This document shows, in pieces, positions 58,364-64,000 of a stretch of DNA of 64,000 bases. The DNA comes from JAUSNA01 sp964568885 (GTDB lineage: Bacteria > Patescibacteriota > Microgenomatia > Levybacterales > GWA1-39-11). The stretch spans positions 5,263-69,262 of the forward strand of contig CAZMSF010000001.1 in assembly GCA_964568885.1 (NCBI GenBank). The letters run 5' to 3'. The translations under genes were made by a program, and so were the position numbers. The notes under the pieces were generated by a model. That model saw nothing but the letters and a program-made list of their open reading frames with translations, was not told where the DNA came from and did no database searches. How positions within the stretch are numbered: position 1 is the first letter of the stretch; every line of letters begins with the position of its first letter.

Positions 58364-58483
58364 AGTATGCATTATATAAAGAAAAAAATTAATGTCAATT
58401 CAGAGCAATTTTGCTACTACTTGACACAGTTTAAAAAAAGTGACTAAACTGATAGTTGATAGCAACGAAAGGAGGTGATAGAT

Positions 58484-58702
58484 ATGAAGAAACTTCCTAT
58501 GATTGCATGGTGGCTCGCCATAATCGGCGCCCTGAACTGGCTTTTAGTTGGACTTGGTTCAGCTATGGGCAATACGAATTGGAACGTAGTAAAACTTATC
58601 CTTGGTAGTTGGCCCGGACTTGAGAATTTAGTATATATTCTCGTCGGACTTTCAGGTCTTTGGCTACTTTGGAATGAGCTTATGGGCTCAAAAAAGAAAT
58701 AA
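58484..58702 (+). CDS. DUF378 small membrane protein
   Basis: 72 aa with two helices (MIAWWLAIIGALNWLLVGL and LENLVYILVGLSGLWLLW) in the DUF378 pattern, whose GALNWLLVGL is diagnostic. Function unknown, often near stress genes. Start fixed by AAAGGAGGTGA (58468-58478). Confidence 0.92.
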   Translation: MKKLPMIAWWLAIIGALNWLLVGLGSAMGNTNWNVVKLILGSWPGLENLVYILVGLSGLWLLWNELMGSKKK

Positions 58703-58793
58703 CTACTGCCCGCAGATATTATTGACGCCCTATCCTAGGCCTAAAGTTCATTATTTCATTTGTTTCTTTTGGAGGATAAGGCAAGCAATAAAT

Positions 58794-58856
58794 ATAGAGG
58801 TATTATTCGCCTGAACAGGTTGTTTAGGGTTTTTTGCTTTGATATAATACCTCTAT
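58794..58856. repeat. 13-bp perfect inverted repeat upstream of tRNA-Gly
   Basis: ATAGAGGTATTAT (58794-58806) and ATAATACCTCTAT (58844-58856) are exact reverse complements 37 nt apart. The right arm overlaps the -10 (TATAAT, 58843-58848) of TTGTTT-17-TATAAT, which drives tRNA-Gly. Both arms are followed by TCGC. Possibly an operator, or another hairpin of the tRNA-flanking kind. Confidence 0.8.
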
Positions 58857-58858
58857 TC

Positions 58859-58929
58859 GCGGGATTAGTTTACCGGTAAAACATCAGATTTCCAATCTGA
58901 GGTAACGAGTTCGATTCTCGTATCCCGCT
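58859..58929 (+). tRNA. tRNA-Gly(TCC)
   Basis: Acceptor GCGGGAT with ATCCCGC, anticodon stem-loop TCAGA-TTTCCAA-TCTGA (anticodon TCC), T arm ACGAG-TTCGATT-CTCGT, discriminator T as usual for glycine. The -10 sits about 10 nt before the mature 5' end, so the primary transcript has almost no leader. The HD-domain gene begins 5 nt later. Confidence 0.94.
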
Positions 58930-58933
58930 CATA

Positions 58934-59563
58934 ATGAGCAAAGCTAAAGCTCCTCAGTCCTCCAAAGAAATTGCCAATTTTCTTTTTGAGGTCGGAATAT
59001 TATCAAAAACCCCGAGAAGTGGATTTTATTTTCTTGGAAGCGGCGAACAGAGCGTAGCAGAACATATTCACAGGACAGTCTATATAGGATTTGTCTTGGC
59101 CTCGATGTCAAAGGGTGTTGACGTACTGAAGGTTCTTAAAATGTGTCTTTTTCACGACTTGGCTGAAGCACGGACAAGTGACCTTAATTACGTTCACCAG
59201 AAATATGCAGCTTCAGATGAGGAAAGCGCAATTCACGATCTTACTTCAACCCTTCCCTTCGGAGACGACATGTTAGAAACACTTGAAGAATTTCAAAAAA
59301 GGGAAAGTGCGGAGGCTATTCTTGCGAAAGATTCGGACAACATCGAGTGGATACTTTCACTTCGGGAAGAGGAAGATACCGGAAATTCACGGGCTGCCTC
59401 ATGGATACCCTCGGCAGTAAAAAGGCTGAAAACTGACGCCGCGAAAGAATTGGCTACGCAAATACTGAGCACGAAATCTGACGAATGGTGGTTTTCCGAC
59501 AAAGACAATGACTGGTGGGTAAACCGTGCCCAAACGAAAAAAATTACAAGCAAAAGGTACTAA
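58934..59563 (+). CDS. HD-domain phosphohydrolase (YfbR/HDDC2-like)
   Basis: Metal-binding residues H in AEHIHRTVYIG, HD in CLFHDLAEARTSD and a later D (AKDSDNIEWIL) match the 5'-deoxynucleotidase/HDDC2-type HD family. It would hydrolyse (deoxy)nucleotide monophosphates. The start is 4 nt after the end of tRNA-Gly with no promoter between, so it is likely cut from a tRNA-mRNA cotranscript by tRNA processing, again leaving a leaderless mRNA. ATTACAAG/CTTGTAAT pair around the stop codon. Confidence 0.88.
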   Translation: MSKAKAPQSSKEIANFLFEVGILSKTPRSGFYFLGSGEQSVAEHIHRTVYIGFVLASMSKGVDVLKVLKMCLFHDLAEARTSDLNYVHQKYAASDEESAIHDLTSTLPFGDDMLETLEEFQKRESAEAILAKDSDNIEWILSLREEEDTGNSRAASWIPSAVKRLKTDAAKELATQILSTKSDEWWFSDKDNDWWVNRAQTKKITSKRY

Positions 59564-59608
59564 CGAAGTCTCTTGTAATGCCATTTTAGTTTGCATACAA
59601 TAGGACAC

Positions 59609-61060
59609 ATGGAAGGGTCTTCCCAAACACGCAATATCCCGACAGTATTCATCGTTTTCGGAGCAACGGGAGACTTGATGGCAAAGAAAATCGCCCCTGC
59701 CCTCTTCAGCCTTTATCTTGGCGGCAAATTTCCGAAACTTTTTAAAATAATCGGAGTCTCCAGACGCCAAATCGATGCGAGGGCGTTTCAAGAACATGTA
59801 AAAAACATTCTTTCCAATTCCCTTTCCAAAAAAGCTAAAAGTGAAGACATTGAATCGTTCCTTAATTTTTTTATGTACCAACAGGGCGACTTTGAGCAAG
59901 TTGATTTATACAATACGCTCGCTTCCGACTTGGGACGCATCGATGGAGAATGGAAAGCGTGCTCGAATAAACTCTTTTACCTGGCAGTACCACCGAAAAA
60001 TTACCGCTCAATTTTTGAACATCTCAAAACTTCCGGTCTTACTATTCCTTGCGGTCCGGACGAAGGCTGGACTCGGGTTATTGTTGAAAAGCCTTTCGGC
60101 AAGAACGCACAAAGCGCACAAGATTTGGATATTACTCTTGGAAATTTGTTCCGTGAAGAACAGATATTCCGGATTGACCACTACCTTGGAAAGGACATAC
60201 TGCAAAACATTCTTTCTTTCAGATTCAATAACGACCTGTTTGAGGACTCCTGGAACCGTGACCAAATAGAGAGGATAGATATTAAGTTCTTGGAAAGCGA
60301 AGGAATTGAGGGGAGGTCAACTTTTTACGACGGCGTCGGGGCTTTAAGAGACGTAGGTCAAAATCATATGCTTCAGATGCTGGCATTTGTGACCATGGAA
60401 AAACCCTGGAGCTATACGGCGGAGGATGTAAGAAACCAAAGAGTTGAAATATTACAGAAATTAAAACCTTTATCCGAAGAGCAAATAGAAAAAATGACCT
60501 TTAGAGGTCAATACGCCGGATATAAAAAGACCGAGGGTGTCGATAATATATCTACTACCGAAACCTACTTCAAAGTCGTTGCATATCTTAATGGTGAACG
60601 ATGGGAAGGGGTACCTATTGTTCTTGAGGCAGGAAAGGCCGTCTCTCAAAAAAAGGAAATAATCGTCACTTTCAAACACAAAGAGCCATGTTTATGTCCT
60701 CCAGGCACTCACTACAAAAATAGAATTCTTTTTACCTTAGAACCCAAAGAAGGTATAACAATAGAATTCTGGTCCAAAAAACCCGGTCTAGAGTTCTCAA
60801 TGGAACGGCAAAAACTTGCATTTCTTTTCCGGGACCAGAGAAAACGGGTTCAGTACGTTGAAGAGTACGAAAAGCTGTTGCTTGATTGTATCTCGGGAAA
60901 CCAGCTTCTTTTTGTCTCAACGGAAGAGGTACAGGCGATGTGGAATTTCATAGACCCTATCGTAAGCTCGTGGGAGCATAACCGCGTTCCTCTTATTGAA
61001 TATCCCAAGAGAAACGCTAAAATATTACAGGAGTCGATGGTTGTAGAAAAATCTTTATGA
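59609..61060 (+). CDS. zwf: Glucose-6-phosphate 1-dehydrogenase
   Basis: NADP site FIVFGATGDLMAKK, substrate motif RIDHYLGKDILQNIL (usually ...GKE), VEKPFG, and DGVGALRDVGQNHMLQ. It makes 6-phosphogluconolactone and NADPH. ATG 59609 follows TACAAT (59596-59601) by 7 nt; the longer frame is rejected. gnd overlaps its stop by ATGA. No 6-phosphogluconolactonase gene is nearby; the lactone can open spontaneously. Confidence 0.96.
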   Translation: MEGSSQTRNIPTVFIVFGATGDLMAKKIAPALFSLYLGGKFPKLFKIIGVSRRQIDARAFQEHVKNILSNSLSKKAKSEDIESFLNFFMYQQGDFEQVDLYNTLASDLGRIDGEWKACSNKLFYLAVPPKNYRSIFEHLKTSGLTIPCGPDEGWTRVIVEKPFGKNAQSAQDLDITLGNLFREEQIFRIDHYLGKDILQNILSFRFNNDLFEDSWNRDQIERIDIKFLESEGIEGRSTFYDGVGALRDVGQNHMLQMLAFVTMEKPWSYTAEDVRNQRVEILQKLKPLSEEQIEKMTFRGQYAGYKKTEGVDNISTTETYFKVVAYLNGERWEGVPIVLEAGKAVSQKKEIIVTFKHKEPCLCPPGTHYKNRILFTLEPKEGITIEFWSKKPGLEFSMERQKLAFLFRDQRKRVQYVEEYEKLLLDCISGNQLLFVSTEEVQAMWNFIDPIVSSWEHNRVPLIEYPKRNAKILQESMVVEKSL

Positions 61061-61986
61061 GTATGAAAAAAGTCGTAGGAATTATAGGTCTTGGCCGCAT
61101 GGGCGGCGGGCTCGCACAAAATCTTTTGGACAGCAAATGGAAAGTCGTAGGCTACAACCGCACAGAAGCGGTAACCCGCGAACTTGAAAAGGTAGGGCTT
61201 ATCGGAACATATTCCTATAATGACCTCGTTGCACTCCTCCCACAACCCCGCGTTGTTGTTCTTATGCTGACGGCAGACGGTGCCAATGACGAGGTCCTTT
61301 TCGGAAGAAATGGTCTTTCTGACCTTCTTGAAAAGGGAGACATCGTAATAGATGGAGGCAATTCATACTACAAACTCGCGGTTGAACGGGGTAAGAAACT
61401 AGCCAAAAAGGGCATCAAATTCGTTGACGCAGGAATTTCGGGTGGACCGGGTGGAGCCCGCAATGGGGCATGCTGCATGGTCGGTGGCGATTCTGAAACT
61501 TTTGGGTATATTGAGAATTTATTTAAAGATGTTTCTATTCCTGACGGGTATATGCATTTTGAGGGTATTGGGGCCGGGCACTTCGTCAAAATGGTACATA
61601 ATGGCATCGAATACGGCATGATGCAGTCAATTGCAGAAGGATTTGAAATTATGAAAAAATCCCCGTTCAACCTAAATCTTATTGATGTTGCTGAAATTTA
61701 CCAGCATGGAAGTGTTGTGACGTCACGTCTTGTGGGATGGCTCCAAGATGCGTTAAAGGCCTACGGGCAGGATTTGGAAGAGGTTTCAGGCTCTGTGGGG
61801 TACACCGGTGAGGGAGAATGGACGGCAAAGACTGCACATGAATTCAAAGTTCCTGCCGAAATCATAGAAAAAAGCTTTGAATTCAGGGTTAAATCACAAA
61901 AAAAACCAAGCTATACGGGCAGACTTTTGACAGGTATGAGAAATATGTTCGGTCACCACTCTATCGAAAAGGGTAAAATGACTTAG
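61057..61986 (+). CDS. gnd: 6-phosphogluconate dehydrogenase, decarboxylating (short form)
   Basis: Nucleotide site GIIGLGRMGGGLAQNL, substrate motif DAGISGGPGGARNGA and KMVHNGIEYGMMQ with catalytic K and N. At 309 aa it is the short GndA/YqeC type, lacking the long C-terminal helical repeat. With zwf it completes the oxidative pentose-phosphate branch to ribulose-5-phosphate. The R after the Rossmann beta-2 strand (GYNRTEA) suggests NADP preference. Translationally coupled to zwf. Confidence 0.94.
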   Translation: MSMKKVVGIIGLGRMGGGLAQNLLDSKWKVVGYNRTEAVTRELEKVGLIGTYSYNDLVALLPQPRVVVLMLTADGANDEVLFGRNGLSDLLEKGDIVIDGGNSYYKLAVERGKKLAKKGIKFVDAGISGGPGGARNGACCMVGGDSETFGYIENLFKDVSIPDGYMHFEGIGAGHFVKMVHNGIEYGMMQSIAEGFEIMKKSPFNLNLIDVAEIYQHGSVVTSRLVGWLQDALKAYGQDLEEVSGSVGYTGEGEWTAKTAHEFKVPAEIIEKSFEFRVKSQKKPSYTGRLLTGMRNMFGHHSIEKGKMT

Positions 61987-62000
61987 AACGATTGCATCAC

Positions 62001-62645
62001 ATGACCGCTGTAATTTTTGACATGAACGGCGTCATAATAGACGACGAGCGCATCCATCAACAATCCTGGAAAGTTTACTGCAAGAATCACGGTTTCCATA
62101 TAACAGAAGAAGAATTCAAGAAGAAAGTGTTCGGAAGAACAGAGAAGGATACCTTTGAATATCTCTACAATCGAAAGATTTCAAAAAAAGAGCTGGAAGA
62201 ATTTTCAAATGAGCGGGTTGATACTGCTATTGAAATATTTAAACCTGTAATGAAGATGACTCCGGGTTTAAAAAAGCTACTCAAACTGCTTTCGGACAAC
62301 AATATTCCTATGGCTGTTGCTACTAGCTCACGGCCACGGTATGTCCATTTTATTATGGAATCTTTTAATATACGCCCTTTTTTCAAGGTAATTTTAACAG
62401 CCGAGGATATAGTTAAAGGAAAGCCTGACCCCGAAATATATCAAAAGTCGGCGGAAAAGTTGGGAGTTTCTCCTCATGAATGTGTTGTTATCGAAGATAC
62501 TTTGTCGGGAATTACCTCGGCAAAAGCTGCAGAGATGAAGGTCATCGGCATAGCCACTACTCACTCCAAAGAAGAGTTAAAGAGTGCTAACAAGGTTGTG
62601 GATTCATTTAATGAAATTACGCTGAGCTTTTTGAATTTTCTATAG
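62001..62645 (+). CDS. HAD-superfamily hydrolase (beta-phosphoglucomutase-like)
   Basis: Motif I is VIFDMNGVIIDDE: the nucleophile aspartate is kept but the usual second aspartate (DxD) is asparagine. Motif II VATSS, motif III K (VKGKPDPEIYQ), motif IV IEDTLSG. The C1-cap is present. It resembles sugar-phosphate phosphatases and mutases, substrate unknown. ATG 62001 is preferred to TTG 61992. Follows gnd by 14 nt, so probably part of that sugar-phosphate operon. Confidence 0.88.
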   Translation: MTAVIFDMNGVIIDDERIHQQSWKVYCKNHGFHITEEEFKKKVFGRTEKDTFEYLYNRKISKKELEEFSNERVDTAIEIFKPVMKMTPGLKKLLKLLSDNNIPMAVATSSRPRYVHFIMESFNIRPFFKVILTAEDIVKGKPDPEIYQKSAEKLGVSPHECVVIEDTLSGITSAKAAEMKVIGIATTHSKEELKSANKVVDSFNEITLSFLNFL

Positions 62646-62653
62646 AGAATTCT

Positions 62654-63199
62654 TTACTGAGTTGGCGAAAGCAGTGCCCAATTATGTGAAACTTCGGGCA
62701 CACTGCACATATTGCGGTTAAAACAACACGGTCTTCTCATTCCGCGGTTAAGCTTATCAAGCATAACGTCCAAATGTTTTTTGCGGGTTTCTTCGCTCTT
62801 TACTGCTCTCACCCACCGTATCCAGTCCCATCGTGCACTAGGCGTTATATCATCCCAAATTTCTTTCGCCTTTGAAGATGACTTTAAAGCTTTTTCAACA
62901 TCCCCGGGAACGTCCGGCTCTACCCATTCTTTGGTCGGTTCGAGCTCTATATTTACAATGTCTCCCACTTTAATATTCGCTTGTTCCAGTAATTTATCCG
63001 AGGGTCTGAACCAGTGGCTCGGTTTTTTTCCGCTTCCATATACCCCGTCCGGCTCAAGGAGAGCTTTGAATGGGATATTATTAATCGTTCCTGCGACCAT
63101 CAACATGCTGCGAGTGGGAAGCTTTGCACTTTCACCGGGAGGAAGATGGAGAATTGTCCAATCATTAATTTCAAATAATTTTGTTTTGAAATGTATCAT
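62654..63199 (-). CDS. DUF1905/YdeI (OmpD-associated-like) protein
   Basis: The N-terminal half is DUF1905-like (TILHLPPGESAKLPTRSMLMVAGTINN, KVGDIVNIELEP) and the C-terminal half is the YdeI/OmdA domain (EKALKSSSKAKEIWDDITPSARWDWIRWVRAVKSEETRKKHL). This pair is common and tied to stress or bacteriocin protection without known mechanism. It is convergent with the HAD gene. Confidence 0.85.
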   Translation of the reverse strand: MIHFKTKLFEINDWTILHLPPGESAKLPTRSMLMVAGTINNIPFKALLEPDGVYGSGKKPSHWFRPSDKLLEQANIKVGDIVNIELEPTKEWVEPDVPGDVEKALKSSSKAKEIWDDITPSARWDWIRWVRAVKSEETRKKHLDVMLDKLNRGMRRPCCFNRNMCSVPEVSHNWALLSPTQ

Positions 63200-63268
63200 G
63201 TGTGTCGTACGGACCTATTATAGCAATTTACCCCGAAAAGATAGTGCGCCATCTTCCACTTTGAAAAA

Positions 63269-63652
63269 CTATTTATTAGAAGAAAATTCAATTATCCATT
63301 CTATGCCGTATTTATCTCTAAACATACCCATATATGACCCCATGCCATCGTTCATAGGCACTTCTACGCTGCCTCCGGACGATAGGCCGTTAAATATTTT
63401 TTCTGCTTCTTCTTTACTCTCCGTACTAACTGCAATTTTACTTCTGTTCTCATTCTCATTTACTTGTCCCATTCCTTCCGGAACATTATTTGCGATCAGC
63501 ATATTCTCCTTGCCAATAGGTAACTTAATGAACATCATCTCGCCGTTATCATTTAGTACTTTTCTGATATCTCCACCGAAAACCGATTGATAAAAATCAA
63601 ATGCTTCTTCTGCATTCCCGTTAAAGTTAATCCAAGGATTTATTGTAACCAT
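63269..63652 (-). CDS. VOC-family (PhnB/glyoxalase-like) protein
   Basis: 127 aa: INPWINFNGNAEEAFDFYQSVFGG is the PhnB-type start, and GMFRDKYGIEWIIEF the end. The metal-binding residues of true glyoxalases are only partly kept, so this is a VOC protein of unknown substrate. No neighbour hints at a pathway. Confidence 0.9.
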   Translation of the reverse strand: MVTINPWINFNGNAEEAFDFYQSVFGGDIRKVLNDNGEMMFIKLPIGKENMLIANNVPEGMGQVNENENRSKIAVSTESKEEAEKIFNGLSSGGSVEVPMNDGMGSYMGMFRDKYGIEWIIEFSSNK

Positions 63653-63676
63653 AGTTTAATAATGACAAATTTTATG

Positions 63677-63749
63677 GGTGGAAGACGGGTGCCGCCCCCG
63701 CGACCTCAGGTTCCACAAACCTGCGCTCTACTGTTGAGCTACATCCACC
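63677..63749 (-). tRNA. tRNA-His(GTG) with non-canonical D and T loops
   Basis: Minus strand: extra G-1, acceptor GTGGATG with CTTCCAC (one U-U mismatch), anticodon stem-loop CAGGT-TTGTGGA-ACCTG (anticodon GTG), discriminator C opposite G-1. The D loop is AACAGTA, lacking the G18-G19 pair, and the T loop is GGCGGCA instead of TTCRAAT, on a good T stem (GCGGG/CCCGT). Anticodon and G-1 support histidine; the loops are highly unusual. Confidence 0.8.
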
Positions 63750-63807
63750 GAAAAATGAAATTTTTTGGTGGCATGCAAGACAAATTTTAATTTGGCTTAC
63801 ATCCACC
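63749..63807 (-). repeat. 5'-type hairpin element: copy of the tRNA-His 5' end
   Basis: Read toward the tRNA: GGTGGATGTAAG (plus 63796-63807) copies the tRNA 5' end GGTGGATGTAGC, continues into CCAAATT-AAA-ATTTG, then CTTG-CATG-CCACC, which pairs back with the copied GGTGG. About 17 AT-rich bases later the real tRNA starts. Same design as at tRNA-Pro, Arg and Ala. Confidence 0.8.
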
Positions 63808-63821
63808 TAATCAATTTCTTG

Positions 63822-63894
63822 CGCCCTCGAAGGGACTCGAACCCCCAACCTAATCGTTAGAACCGATGTGCTCTATCCATTGAGCTACGAGGGC
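63822..63894 (-). tRNA. tRNA-Arg(TCT)
   Basis: Minus strand: acceptor GCCCTCG with CGAGGGC, D arm GCTC-AATGGATA-GAGC, anticodon loop GTTCTAA (anticodon TCT), T loop TTCGAGT with stem GGGGG/CCCTT-type pairing, discriminator G. A20 in the D loop, an arginine identity base, is consistent. One mismatch at the top of the anticodon stem. Confidence 0.9.
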
Positions 63895-63945
63895 AACTCT
63901 TTTGAATGCCCTTGCAAGCTTTTGCTTACGAGGGCATACTCGTCC
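63895..63945 (-). repeat. 5'-type hairpin element: copy of the tRNA-Arg 5' end
   Basis: Read toward the tRNA: ATGCCCTCGTA copies the tRNA start GCCCTCGTA, then AAGC-AAAA-GCTT (core plus 63916-63927), then GCA-AGGGCAT, which pairs with ATGCCCT. A short AT-rich stretch separates it from the tRNA. No other feature is seen to the window end. Confidence 0.88.
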
Positions 63946-64000
63946 CATCAGTTTCAGCCTATATTTTACTATATTTGGAGGGTTAAAAACAATTCTCAGA

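Noticed and set aside
1..64000. Alternative genetic code (UGA as glycine), known in some candidate-phyla bacteria
   Set aside because: Recognisable genes such as dipZ, zwf, rarA and alr are full length under the standard code, and several genes end in TGA at the expected place.

Overview
The window looks like a chromosomal piece of a small-genome, monoderm candidate-phyla bacterium, most likely Patescibacteria/CPR and perhaps Microgenomates. This is an inference from overall character: moderately AT-rich DNA, dense short operons, standard genetic code, a Gram-positive-type wall kit (class A PBP, Alr, MurF, D,D-carboxypeptidase, sortase with an LPXTG-like substrate), many membrane glycosyltransferases, and many small orphan proteins. 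No rRNA or ribosomal protein gene is present to settle the taxonomy.

Layout. 1-9 kb: the end of a penicillin-binding protein, a PH-domain membrane protein, a RibD-like reductase, tRNA-Gln, a class A beta-lactamase-fold serine hydrolase, a sugar dehydrogenase-like protein with MsrB, a YibE/F transporter, DUF192 and the Obg GTPase. 9-14.5 kb: a two-component system followed by a MacAB-type efflux/ABC export operon and a DUF5666 protein. 15-18 kb: a compact flavin electron-transfer cluster (FMN-binding lipoprotein-like protein, ApbE, and an RnfD/NqrB membrane domain fused to an NAD(P)H:flavin reductase). 18-24 kb: alanine racemase, a deacetylase, a heavy-metal P-type ATPase and a DUF2079 protein. 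24-30 kb: a second two-component operon with an unknown P-loop protein, then small stress proteins (GsmA/YflT-like, CsbD, YeaQ-like) and a lone receiver protein. 29.7-44 kb: sortase plus substrate, then a 13-kb minus-strand surface-polysaccharide operon headed by an excisionase-like HTH gene and read from a consensus promoter that carries a palindromic operator. 44-57 kb: an XRE regulator with a DUF2178-like membrane protein, DipZ, MurF, an RRM protein, DacA-type carboxypeptidase, RarA, a cupredoxin, a matrixin-like protease and a Fur/ZIP metal operon. 57-64 kb: tRNAs, a tandem RHH protein, an HD protein, the zwf-gnd oxidative pentose-phosphate pair, a HAD phosphatase, a YdeI/DUF1905 protein, a VOC protein, and tRNA-His and tRNA-Arg.

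Two genome-wide design features stand out. First, about twenty genes have a -10 hexamer ending only 5-8 nt (mode 6) before the start codon, so their mRNAs should be leaderless. A separate set of small genes, mostly stress- or envelope-related, instead carries a near-identical strong Shine-Dalgarno (AAAGGAGGTGA). Second, almost every tRNA and several protein genes are bordered by short hairpin units, many with an AAGC-NNN-GCTT core, sandwiched between partial copies of the neighbouring gene's own end. The hairpin arms are often complementary to the copied gene end, and in one pair of copies the stems covary. This family is the best candidate for an undescribed element or process.
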